A stretch of 64,000 nt of DNA, taken from positions 310,001 to 374,000 of the forward strand of contig SCHM01000007.1 in the NCBI GenBank assembly GCA_004123355.1, given 5' to 3'. The translations under genes and the position numbers were made by a program. This stretch comes from Amphirosellinia nigrospora. Its lineage: Eukaryota; Ascomycota; Sordariomycetes; Xylariales; Xylariaceae. The notes below the pieces were generated by a model. It saw only the letters and a program-made list of their open reading frames with translations, was not told the DNA's origin and ran no database searches. Each line of letters begins with the position of its first letter. Position 1 is the first letter of the stretch. Of the stretch, positions 53,755-64,000 are shown one piece after another.

Positions 53755-55068
53755 AGCTCGAAAATCATTTTCAAACGAAAATTATTTTTACGGGGGGCTA
53801 AAAATTTTAAAAATTTAAAAGCCTTACCCTAGACCACCTAGGTCGAATCTAGCACTATAATAATTTTTATTATAGTGTGAAATGCTAAATCCGAACAAGC
53901 AGTCTAATGGGGGATCAGGCCACACGACCGTTGCACTATCAAAGCTTATGGTAGGGAGATCCAGTAATCCAAAAATATGCTTGCTAATAGGGTGGTGGGG
54001 CTACATACTACGCCCACCCCACCTACTATAAGTTCTGGGTTGAAAATGGATTTCGACTACGAAATAGCTATTTGGCCGCCAATACGTTGTTTACGCGAAT
54101 CGAAAGATTTTTTTTTTCGTGGTTTCCTTTACAAATTGCTCGCTGTAAGTACTTCGAGGCACAAAATTCCATTTGGCCAAAGAACTGGCTGCTGGCATTA
54201 TTTTCTAGCCTGAGTCCCTTACTGTGAACAAAAAGAGGCACTGTACGTACCCCGCCCTACCCCGCCCTACCCCGCCCTACCCCGAGTCGCGCTAGCAATG
54301 ACACAGGCAGCGCCCCACGCGTCCATCAAAGCCTCGATTCGATACCTCGAACTCAGCTTCTGCATATCAAATAATACTCTTCCTAAAACCGTCATCTCCC
54401 AACTTCCACTCATTAGACCACGATAGTTAGCTCCTCTACACCATATGATTCACTACTATTGTGCATTAAACTCGAGTCAATCGTTATTACGAGAATAGTC
54501 ATCATTTATTTTACTTAATACACCAATGAGCTTCTGCCCGGCAAGGTACATTTCATCCGTGGCTGCTTTCTTCCCTAGTCACTATAATAGAGTATCTTCA
54601 CAAATCATATATGTGCATACCTACAAACCATGGCCATCGTGGCGCATCGGGCTGCTCATACTTTGCAGGGCGGTTGCCAGGTAGCTCGTGAGGCGGGTTA
54701 CATAGGCTTGCCCGAGCTGCTGCTTCCGCACCTTGAGGCGTACCTTCCTCACAACAACATCACGGCCCGAAACATCGACAACTCTTTCCGTGTCGACAGC
54801 TCCTCTCGACATACCCTTCCCGTACCAATTAGGTTATTTCACTACCATCTATTGTTTCATCTGGTTAGTAACTGCTGTATTCCTTGTTGTTTGTCATTCC
54901 TAGATGCCCCATATAGTGGACATTCCTCTCTGTCCTGGTTTTCGCTGCTTACGGTTTTGTATCTTTAGACAGTATCGCACGAAGTTACCTCCCTCCCTCC
55001 ACAGCGACCCCTTGATCCGCCGCCGACCACAAACCGAACGAACGCGCCTTGCCGTGAACGTCTTGAGG

Positions 55069-56865
55069 ATGGATGATGACCCTTTCAATTGGGACGTCGA
55101 CAGAGTAGTGCAAGAACTCTGCTCCCTAGATCGAACCTGGGTTCCGTCTCTAGAGCTCCCACCCGCCCAACAACTTGAAGCCTATTTGCGCGAGCAGGAG
55201 GCCGACGGGCAGACCATTCTTACTTATCCCGACGAGTCGGAGCTGTATGATAGCCTCGGAATCAAATCTCCGAAGCACAAAAACACCTTTAAGCATGTCC
55301 GCTGCGAGCTTCGGCGCCGAAGCCAGTTGTACCAGCACTACTTATCCAATCGTTTTGATTGGAAGAACAACACAACAGTCCCTCAATCTCAATATCCTGC
55401 CGCGCCTACCGTAGCATCTTCCGCGCCAAAAGGATCATGGGGCCTATACAATCCCGGCAGGCTGCCTACGCGTCTTGAGAAGCAGCCACGTGAGCATGGG
55501 ATCGATGACCACCAACTCATTAACGAAATTAATAATGTTCAACAACAAGACGTCTTCTTTGAACCAATGCGGGTCACCAAGTTTGACCAGAAGAGATGCC
55601 TTCTGGATGGCAAAGAGAAGCTGCAAGCAGCCACCGAGGTCCTCGAAACCATCCCTGCTAGGGAACAAAGCTCGACAGAAGGCAAAAGGACACGGGATGC
55701 GGGACAGGAGCCGTCAATCACGGGCCTCGAAAGCACGCCAACCGCAAAGGGGTGCAAGCTACTGCTAGAAGGGCTCCTGACGACGGTACGCGACCCTAGC
55801 CAGCGGCACAGCAACAAGTTGGGTACCTCCAGGATAGCGGTCTTCACAACCACGAGATCCTTCACGGTGCTGACTCCAACCCTGCCACTGATGACAATAT
55901 ACGCGGGTTCAGCTTCTGTACCGAAGGATCAGTTCACCTGGGACACCAACGACAAGTGCGTCGCCTGCTCCAGCGCAAGGAGCTTATGCACTCAGCGGCC
56001 ATAGCTCCCGCATGCAGGAGGCGGAGTCTGCCTGCCGACGTCATAATGCCCCTGCACCATCCGTTTGAAGATGAGGTGCTCCCACTCTACGGCGATGCCG
56101 AGGAGGACTACGACATGGGGGTGTGGGATGAGATCGAGAAGAAGAGGCGAGAGGATGAACAGCAAGTATCTTTAACAAGGGGTCTGTCAACCGACACGGT
56201 CAATACAGCCCTCGACAATGTCGTCCACAGCTGGGAATTGCAATGGCGGGAGGCGAAATCGCCTACCCTGCGATACAAGGCGCCGGCAATGTGGCGCGAA
56301 CTCCACGGAGGCTTGGGGATCAGCACTAGGCGTAAGCTTTCCCGAGAGCAGCACAGACTCGAAAAAAGAATTTGCGAAATACGGAAAGCCATGGTGGAGG
56401 CAGGCCCGTGGTATACAGAACGTGAACTCTGTCGCCATGCAGCGAATCTCCGACCCTCTATTCATGATTACCTAAAGATATGTTGGGCACTGGACCTCGC
56501 TAGGCAGGAGTCGGAGCCCGAGGAAGTCGCACGCCCACCTGCACGACAAAAGATCAGAACAGATAACGCACATGATAACGATGACACGGGTACGGGAGAG
56601 GAACTTGAGAGCGAAACCGACGATGATAAGCCGACGACCACGGCGTAGCAAGGGTCCCACTGCAGCCGACACATTCATTCCAACTATGCCAATGGCACGC
56701 CTGCAGACAAACCAGGCCCAGCCCCCCCCCCCCCCCCCCATGGCAAGTAAAAGCAGCCGACAAAGGTTCTTTGACTCACTAATCATTGCCTAGGAAATCA
56801 TCGATCTTACCGAAGATTCATATGAACTGCCTGAGGACCAGGTCTTACGCCCTTGTTCATCTCGA
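55069..56865 (+). pseudogene. SNF2-type chromatin protein, N-terminal half (SAM-like domain, SIM)
   Basis: ATG 55069. A SAM-like helical domain (FNWDVDRVVQELCSLD..LEAYLREQEADGQ..LYDSLGIKS; residues 4-90). A linker; then, after a frame change near 55800-55960, VRRLLQRKELMH and LPLYGDAEEDYDMGVWDEIE, a block typical of fungal SNF2-like remodellers. Then ELCRHAANLRPSI, an acidic tail, a further frame change, an 18-base C run (56722-56739, poly-Pro) and EIIDLTEDSYELPED, a consensus SUMO-interacting motif followed by acidic residues. The ATPase domain that should follow is absent; retroelement sequence follows instead. May be the other half of a family represented at 23.4-25.2 kb. Confidence 0.65.
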
Positions 56866-57063
56866 TGAGAACGTAGAACGAGAAGTCTGGAAGTTCACCT
56901 GTACCTTTACTGAACACGATTTCGCTAGAACAGACTCTTCCAACCCCGAACATGACCATCGCTTCTAAGGTCCTAGTTTTGCTCTTAAGCTTTATTAGCT
57001 CTGTGCTATTACTCGTCTTTTTTTTTTACGTATTACTTTGAGAAGATGTTTGGTGTGTTGAAG

Positions 57064-57204
57064 TAATACTAGCTCAAGGAGTCACCACAGGTACTGTACA
57101 AGGGCACAAGGCATCCATCGTGTACATAAACCCGGTCAATCCCACCTCCTCTATCATATAGTCAAGTAGCTGAATAATACGCTCGTATACCTTCTATTTT
57201 AGCA
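57064..57204 (+). repeat. Dispersed repeat G, copy 1 (141 bp)
   Basis: Starts TAATACTAG, ends TATTTTAGCA; matches 58162-58300, with shared CACAAGGCATCCATC and a TATA-like centre. Possibly an LTR; no TSD seen. Confidence 0.65.
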
Positions 57205-57439
57205 TGGTGTTCTATTGGCCGATGGCATGCGCGTTGGGAAAAGATCGGAAAGCTATGCGCCATTATTTTTACTCCTTATATCCGCCTGGCGACGCAAGAT
57301 GTCAAGTTAGACGGGAATATAGGAAAGGCCGTCATCTACTTCCAAGCATATCGGCATGCCCACAAGGTCTTAAATCTGAATGTCCCTCGGGAACATATGT
57401 GAGAGGCTTCGCCGGTCCCTGCGTCGGGCGACTCCGATA

Positions 57440-59050
57440 GCCCAACTTTTAGAGTTCTTCCTAAGAGGTCTTGCCGTAATTTTCGTACTATCCGGGCTCC
57501 GCGAGGAGTGGTACCAGCAGCTGTGCAAGTACATCTCTCCGACTTCAACCTGGTGCTAGATGCTCTCTCTAGACTGCTCACTGTTGAAAACGACGACGAT
57601 ACTAAAGAAGCTAACAACTAGGACAATCTGAAGTGGACGACATTGCGCGACGCTTCGCCTACCTGACAAGTATAGCGCAAATGGACGATGAATTCAGAAA
57701 AAAAAACTCGTCGACGGCCACCCTAAGGATAGCAAGCTTACCAAGATCATGGCCGCCCTCAAGAAGCCCAAAGGCTACCGTTTCGAACTGGACAACGATG
57801 GACTGCTGTATCACACTCCATTCAGGGCAGAAAGAAGTTGGTTATCCCAAAAAGCTGCATCGAAGATGTCCTGAAGATGGCACACGACCAGAAGCATCAT
57901 TTTGGCATCAAACGAATGATACAAGAACTGGATGGATTCACTGTCCGAAATCTGACTAGACAACATTATTTCTTAGGATGGGCACGTAATTGAGATACTC
58001 AACGGCCTATCACCCCCAGACCGACGGACAGTCAGAAAGAAAAATCAGGACGTCGAGATAGCCATACGCCCCTGGGCGGAAGTTATAATACCATTACAAC
58101 ACGCATTCAACAACATGATCCAGACAACCAAAACCTCTCCGGCAAAGTACCTAGTAGAGAATAATACTAGGTCAAGAGTCACCACAGTTACTGTACAAGG
58201 GCACAAGGCATCCATCATGTATAAAACGGGTCATCCCGCCTACTCTACCATACCTAGTTAAGTAGCTGAATAGTACGCTTGTATACCTTCTATTTTAGCA
58301 ACGAGGTCGTCTTCGGATTCAAACCAGCCACACCGCTGGCCATAATGGAAGTCCCGCAGACAGCAATTGACTACGAAGTGGTAAGAAAGATGTATCAGAA
58401 AGAAACAAAAGCAGCTATCGACTTCGCTGCAGCCGAGATGAAGCTGTGATATGACAAAACACATGACCCAGTCGAATACAAGGTAGGAGACGAAGTATAC
58501 CTGAAACTACACAAGGGATATCATCTATCAGGCAAACCGCCGAGGAAATGGTCCCAACAGAGAGTTGGCCCTTTGACAGTCGTGGAGAGAGTGGGATATC
58601 TGGCATACGAACTCAACTTTCTAATACACTGGATATCCCGGATCCAAAACCGGAGACCCATACAATAGACGACGACCGGAACACGGCCAAGTGTATGTAG
58701 ACGGCGACGACGACGACGAATGGCAATCCTACGAGATCGAGAAGCTATTTAACCGCCGAGCAAACAAGCAAGGCGGACGACCAACGTCGGAATACCTGGT
58801 CGGTTGGAAAGACTACAGACCAATTCATGATCAATGGTACCCGCGAGGCGTCCTAATGCAGAACGCAGAAGAGCTGGTCCACGACTACGACCGGCGTAAC
58901 AAGATGACAAAAGTCGAACTCAAGGCTAAGCCCGCAGATGTCGACTGGAATACCGACACAGAAGTCAACGAGATTGCGGCTGATTGGAAAAAGGTTGACG
59001 TCATTCCTCGAACAACCATCAAAATACAGTTAAAGGAGTCAAAGGAGTAA
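57440..59050 (+). pseudogene. Ty3/gypsy chromovirus pol 3' part (RNase H end, integrase, chromodomain)
   Basis: LVLDALSRL (end of RNase H, about 57555). KDSKLTKIMAALKKPKGY and DVLKMAHDQKHHFGIKRM (integrase zinc region, about 57870-57925). A piece with RKNQDVEIAIRPWAEVIIPL (about 58050) and SPAKYLV, interrupted by repeat G (58162-58300), then FGFKPATPLA and KWSQQRVGPLTVVERVGYLAYEL (about 58550; the GPF/Y module). Finally a chromodomain SEYLVGWKDYRPIHDQWYP (about 58790), ending at TAA 59048. Chromodomain integrases target insertion to marked chromatin. Several frame changes and internal stops. Confidence 0.82.
58162..58300 (+). repeat. Dispersed repeat G, copy 2, within the gypsy integrase
   Basis: Matches 57064-57204; separates SPAKYLV from FGFKP in the integrase coding region, so it inserted after the gypsy element. 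Confidence 0.68.
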
Positions 59051-59366
59051 GTGAATAGCTGGCCACATACGTAGATAGATAGTTGGTACCTCGACGGAAA
59101 TGGTATAGATTGAAAGCACGTATTTGCCCGCATATGGCCATCGCACGCACCGGTGAGAAGGAAGGAACAGGCAAACAACCAGCCGCCAAATCTAACACAG
59201 CTATCCCCAACCCCACGCCGCGCATCCATTTCAGAACCTACCATCTACACCACCAAAACGCCCGCACACCATCACTCCAAACTGACACCCGCACATCTCA
59301 TCTTGCAGCAACTGCACGCACCTTGGTTGCGATTGAAAGTACACATCTTTTAACATACCACATACC

Positions 59367-61103
59367 TTGGGCGTACAACTGATACGTACATTTCCTGACC
59401 CAAAAACCCAATTCACTAGACAACCAGACGGCAGGATGGTTGTCAACACGCGGAACACATACCACGAAGCGGATTTAGACAGAATCTACGACATCATATG
59501 GACGGCACAGGCGACCAGCCGGATCACCGCCCATTTCCCAACAATGATTTTCCATTCTTTGAAACAGGGGACGTCATAAACCCGTCCAAGGACCAGAATT
59601 TCGAAAGGATTACTAGGCTTTGCTCAGATATACAATATAAGCAAGTTAATGTCCCATTCTTTACAAAAAACTTCAAAAAGCTACTCCAGCTCTATGAAGA
59701 CAACAAACTCGGTTACGACGAAAGATACCTGAGCGAGATTACCGCACCCGAAGGGTTCTGGAAGGCAGTCTTAATGATCGCGGCACCGCGACCATGGATG
59801 AATCTGACAAAACTAATGACGTGCTTGACCAAAGTACGACCGATGGACGAGCCATCAAATGGAAAGCTTTGGACGGATGCGAGAACCTGGCTTGACTGCG
59901 CCCTGAGGAAAGGGTCATCACTAGGTTGGAAGGTAAAGTTGATATTTATATTGTTAAGATAGACTCGGAGTTTTGGGAAGCACTGAGAATTATCGGCAAT
60001 ACAGCCGACGGTTACGGAATAATGGCATCCAAGCTCAGAAACAAAATGCGCGTAACTGGAATGGATTTCGGCCGAACCAGCGACGCGGATCATCCCGAGC
60101 TGCTGGGAAACGTATGCCGCCGCCACAGCATCCCATATAAAGAGGTCCACCCAGTGATGTATACGATTCCGAAGCCGATGGCCACAGCCATAGGACCACA
60201 ACGACCGGCATCAATGCCAACCGCCGGCTGACAGCCCTTGCCGGATCTGCCGGATCCTATTAGCAAAACCGGGTGGCGCGCGATGAATTCAGCACAAATC
60301 CTGCGCGACTTGATGCCGAAGACCCACCAGAACGGGAGTCACAACGCTTAGACCAACCCCTATGCTGCCGCCTACAGAACGATTAATTGCAGAGCTGAAC
60401 ACTTTGACATCTCAGGAACGACAAACACCTACAGGAACAGCTACAGCAGACCATGGAAGACCATTGCCTGCAGGATCCAGCAATCCGACAGCACCTACTC
60501 CGCCGTCGACAGATAGCGCGGCATTCGTTAAAGCAAACCAGACGGCAACAGAGGCACTGGCCCGAATGCACTTCAGAAACCCAGAAAAAGTAGCTATGCC
60601 GCCACAAATGCTAGTCCATTAACCGGCACGGCCGACCCCATCGACACCTGGACAGCGACCGACCAAAACTTGCAGCGGATGGCCGCACACATGACCGAAT
60701 CTGACAAACGGATGCTAGATCAGATAGACGCTCCCATATTCGCGGCATTCCGTGACGCAACAGACGGCGGTCCAATCGAAGAAAAGATCCGCGAAATCCT
60801 ACATGAGACGATGGAGGAAGCCGGTCTGAGGGACAGACAGACTTGTGACAATAACAACTACCATCAATAGAATCACAGACGCACATGAAGAATGGACGAA
60901 GCGCGCCATCAGATCAAGTACTGCAAGATTGCACCATGTCATCCAAAGACAAGTCGATCTACACGAAAAGTAGCAGAAAACAACTCGAGCGTTTAATGAA
61001 TCAATGAAGACAATCTCAATCAGACTTGATGAGCTCGACAGACGCATTTTGCCACTGGGGAATACTGCAGAGACACCAATCCTAATTAAAGATGAGTCAT
61101 AGT
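59367..61103 (+). pseudogene. Extra coding region downstream of gypsy pol, function unknown
   Basis: A chain of frames with coding-like composition: DLDRIYDIIWTAQATSR; FERITRLCSDIQYKQVNVPF and ITAPEGFWKAVLMIA; IDSEFWEALRIIGNTADGYG; a Thr/Pro-rich linker; MTESDKRMLDQIDAPIF; and a coiled-coil-like tail EEWTKRAIRSS..TISIRLDELDRR ending at TAG 61101. Position and strand suggest a third retroelement ORF or a Gag-like gene of a neighbouring element. No recognised domain. At least four frame changes. Confidence 0.4.
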
Positions 61104-61104
61104 C

Positions 61105-61145
<41 letters not shown>

Positions 61146-61146
61146 C
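61104..61146 (+). repeat. CAA microsatellite (43 bp)
   Basis: About 14 perfect CAA units directly after the stop of the preceding coding region. Confidence 0.95.
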
Positions 61147-61323
61147 TAACCAGCCGGCGACGTCCAATGCGCCGCCAGACAACCCGCGAAAGCGACGAAA
61201 CCTGTGGCCCGAATAAACGACAATCACCCGAGCCTTCGTCGCGCATCAGCCACTTATCCAGTCATCAGCCATATGCACATATTCGCATCGACTATACAAT
61301 CGCCATCATGCAAATCTTTATTG

Positions 61324-61378
61324 TGATGAAAACAAAGTTCAGCTCTACCATTCAATTCGGTAAAGCAGTATTTCAACA
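61324..61378 (+). repeat. Solo terminal repeat of the TRIM-like family (55 bp, TSD TATTG)
   Basis: Same sequence as 50622-50677 apart from one base, with a perfect 5-bp TSD TATTG at 61319-61323 and 61379-61383. This is the product expected when the two terminal repeats of a full element recombine. Confidence 0.85.
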
Positions 61379-61589
61379 TATTGTATCATACGACGACATA
61401 CCACCCGCCGTCCATCCTACTTACGCTTGATCATCAGTCATCTGTCCTGCCTTGGCGCATCGGCCACTCGGGCAGTCATCCATCTACACACATTCGCAGC
61501 GACTGTACAACCACCATCATGCAGATCTATGCTGCGTCTTTCCTGCCTGTCGCAAGGGCTCAGATAGAGGCTTGGAATGGGATTCAAAA

Positions 61590-61690
61590 TTGAGTAATAA
61601 GCAACTATGGTGCCAAAGGGCCGTATAGATCTAAGTTCCTTCTCCTGTCGAAGGGAGGATTCGATTCTCTTTTCCCAGCGGATACGAAAG
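61590..61690 (-). repeat. Fragment of an F3-type LTR
   Basis: On the minus strand it matches 24270-24350 of the F3 LTR (CCTTTGGCACCATAGT, TTAGATCTATA blocks), with substitutions. Confidence 0.55.
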
Positions 61691-62580
61691 AACAGCGAAA
61701 AGTCTTAATTTGAATGGATCATGGTAGCAGCATATTGATGGCACCGGTATACGCCAGATTAGACGCATACGACGAAAAAAGAAAAAGTCGAACAGGAAAC
61801 CAGCAATCAACTCATTTTAATCTGTCTTATTCGAAAACAACGTTAAGGCCATTGCCGTTATGAACAGCGCTGCAATATAATCGAGTCAAGTAGGTAAGTT
61901 ACTCGAGTAAGTCAAGCGAGTTACAGTTATCTAAAGAGCCAAGTCAGCGAGTTCTTATAAAGCAAACTATGTACATATTAACTCTGCAGTCAAAGGGATA
62001 CACTGCAGGATAATAATGGCGTAGCGCCGCGCGAGGCACTATAAAGGTAAGAGTACTGTTAATCACGAGGCTGTTATATAACTTTCGGTAGAAGAATTGC
62101 TGCTGATCTGTCTCAGTGCCACTTAATACACTAGCGCGGCGATACACCATTATCCTGTAGACCTGCAGAATGTTGTAGCATAGTAGAGGCATTTGTCGCT
62201 CTAATCATACGCCGTCCAGATGTTGGTTTGCGTGCTGGGGCTATGCACCGGAACGAATATTGACTCCAATGTCTATTTCCAGGTGAGCCCCTGCCTTCAG
62301 CGCCTGTCTTGTAGAGTAAATGTGTGCCAATCGCATCATGGCGACGGATTCCGGACAGCCCGTCGCCATCGCATAATGTTGTGCGACTGTACATCAAAGA
62401 AAGAGGCCCTTCCACCGTCTAACTCCGCCAATCCACCTTCCCCTTACATTTATTGTCCGTGCGCCTGGAACTGTTAGTACACAGGCGGGCGTAGCACCAA
62501 AAACACTACATCAACTTAAATTAGCGTAATCTGCGCAAAACACCAAGACCCGCAATCGGCAGGATCACCACCCCCTACCG
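61691..62580. other. Spacer or LINE 5' region
   Basis: No coding motif; may include the 5' untranslated region of the LINE that follows. Nothing else recognised. Confidence 0.4.
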
Positions 62581-64000
62581 ATGGCGGAACCTCCAACACC
62601 GCAACGACCGCCCGTTGCACCAGATCCTCAGTATTCCAGACAAACTGAGCCACCAACTCCGTCTGCGATCAATCTACAGCGTAAAAAGGTCAGAATTCAT
62701 AGCGTTTTCGCTCCTCCAAGAATGTCCAACGGGAAGGGCGCTGCCGAAATCGAACCCTCACTTCAGGGCCTAGTCGCGGACCACTTCGCTGAAGCGGAAC
62801 GCAACGCCACGAGTACAGAAGGAGGTGTTCACTACCCTCGCTACTACCCTGGACGGTTTCATCCAATCGTTCAACAAATCGAGCCAAAGCTCCCAACGCA
62901 GGTTCGCGAAGGAACTTGCTGCGGAAGTTGGACAGTACCTGAGCACGGTAGTGTTCGCCAGGTCCGGAGGTGCAGTAGCTGCTCACCTTCGACCCCAATC
63001 AACCCACCCTGCCAGCAGTGAGGCCATCACTAGCGGCGGCGCCCCGCTAAATAGACACGAATCCCGCAGACATGAGCCCACCGAGAAGCAGACCGCTCCT
63101 CCGTCGGGGTCCTCTACGGGCAACCCGAACTCCTACGCGGCGAAAGCACGGGCTGCGAGCCACCTGCCACCTCCCAACCTACAGCCCGCCAGATCCTCTA
63201 GGTCGACGCCACCTTTGCGTCCTCGAAGGCGAAGTCGCGGCGACCAACACGGAGGACCCCCGAATCCTAGTCAGAGTCCTCGAGGACAGACTAATCTACA
63301 GACTTACACCTTTTGCGGCCCGGGTCGCCCTAACACAAGAGCTGAAACTACAGGCCTCGGAAATCCTAGACGTTCAGCTAACTAAGACCGGATGGTCTAT
63401 CAAGACAGCGGGGCCGGGGTCCGGGACAAACTAATGTCCACAGCAAATCAGGCGCTGATCACGCGTACCCTGGAGGCGGAAAAGATCGAGCTCCCTGAGA
63501 CGTGGGTCACCTATATCGTAGGAAACGTCCCCGCCTCTTTCCCGGACTACGTACAGCGAGGCGCCACGAACAACATTACCCCTAGGTGGGTTACCGAGGA
63601 AGCCGCAGTCCAGACAGGTTATACCCCGGTGGACGCTCACATCTCACGCAAAGGTGTCGACCCAAAACTGGCACGGCGTCCTGGGTGGTCTCGTTCAAAC
63701 ACCCAGTCAAGTCCTTTCGCCTCTTCTCTGTGAGCCATCCCGCCCGGCGGGTGAACAAGAGGCCGCTGATTGTGCGGCACGGCGCCCAGGGCCAAGGATG
63801 CCAGGGGTACCACACCGCCAGACACTGCACCAGGGCTAACCGCTGCGAGACTTGCGGTGAGCGCTCCGACGAACATGAACCGGGACCATGCAATAAACCA
63901 CCCAGGTGCGCTAACTGCTACGGTCCCTTCCCCGCTAGCCACAACAACTGCCCTGCGAGACCCAGGAGGGTGAACGGCCAGGTGGTCGCACTCACCAAGG
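62581..64000 (+). pseudogene. Non-LTR retrotransposon (Tad-like LINE) ORF1, runs off the right edge
   Basis: ATG 62581; a Pro-rich N-terminus, then frames 62825-63385 and 63392-63733 with coding character (WVTYIVGNVPASFPDYV). At about 63790-63960 a triple CCHC array: GCQGYHTARHCTRANRC, CETCGERSDEHEPGPC and CANCYGPFPASHNNCPARP. This zinc-knuckle string at the ORF1 C-terminus is typical of Tad/I-clade LINEs, whose ORF2 (endonuclease, RT) should follow beyond 64000. Frame changes near 62820, 63390 and 63700. Confidence 0.8.

Larger units (their letters stand above)
52431..55068. other. Mostly non-coding: solo LTR, repeat H, decamer repeat
   Basis: Contains LTR F2 copy 2, repeat H copy 2, a run of CCTACCCCGC decamers at about 54248-54287 (3-4 units), and AT-rich sequence at 52560-52660 and 53760-53900. 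A small ORF at 54630-54968 and leader-like sequence before the SNF2-type gene are not convincing on their own. Confidence 0.5.

Noticed and set aside
1-64000. Telomeric TTAGGG arrays, rRNA genes or centromere-type satellites
   Set aside because: None seen; the subtelomere-like description rests only on repeat density.

Overview
The window reads as a repeat-rich, gene-poor accessory or subtelomere-like region of a filamentous ascomycete. The evidence is short introns with GTAAGT/CTAAC/CAG signals, Ty1/copia, Ty3/gypsy chromovirus and Tad-like LINE remnants, and typically fungal families (UstYa/DUF3328, DUF3435, CBM18 and LysM chitin binders, NADAR, APH-like kinases). No prokaryotic gene organisation is visible. 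No species can be named from sequence alone.

Layout. 0-3.7 kb: a copia element on the minus strand, complete at its 5' end (LTR, tRNA-iMet-type PBS, gag, protease, integrase) and running off the left edge. 4-9 kb: solo LTR, an AT-hook gene remnant and a Lys/Ala-rich remnant. 9.1-13.4 kb: a broken tnp2/Plavaka-like transposase. 14-19 kb: remnants of a coiled-coil gene, a ferric reductase and a NADAR gene. 19-29 kb: solo LTRs, a 382-codon frame broken by two TAG codons, an SNF2 helicase C-terminal half and a CBM18 gene each split by a solo LTR with intact target-site duplication (TSD), and a LysM fragment. 30.8-34.4 kb: a large DUF3435 tyrosine-recombinase gene with C2H2 fingers and chromodomains. 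34.8-38 kb: a cluster of miniature inverted-repeat elements and LTRs. 38.3-49 kb: the most gene-like block, with an ABC-F ATPase fragment, three UstYa-like genes, a small repeat-containing candidate RiPP precursor and an APH-like kinase. 50-62 kb: a hypothetical gene split by a 319-bp TRIM-like element carrying a tRNA-like sequence, the N-terminal half of an SNF2 protein, and a gypsy chromovirus with extra downstream coding sequence. 62.6-64 kb: LINE ORF1.

The most interesting functional hypothesis is that the 39-46 kb UstYa genes and the repeat peptide at 41.3-41.7 kb are a (decayed or poorly assembled) dikaritin-type RiPP cluster: UstYa proteins are oxidases that cross-link core peptides cut from repeat-containing secreted precursors. 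The most interesting structural find is the TRIM-like element (50622-50940), supported by a perfect 5-bp TSD, a related empty site elsewhere in the window and a solo 55-bp terminal repeat with its own TSD.

Nearly every gene carries frameshifts. Several also carry stops explicable by CAA/CAG to TAA/TAG changes, as expected of RIP-like CpA to TpA mutation. Some frameshifts sit in homopolymer runs, so assembly indels cannot be excluded. Intron boundaries and starts are inferred by eye.
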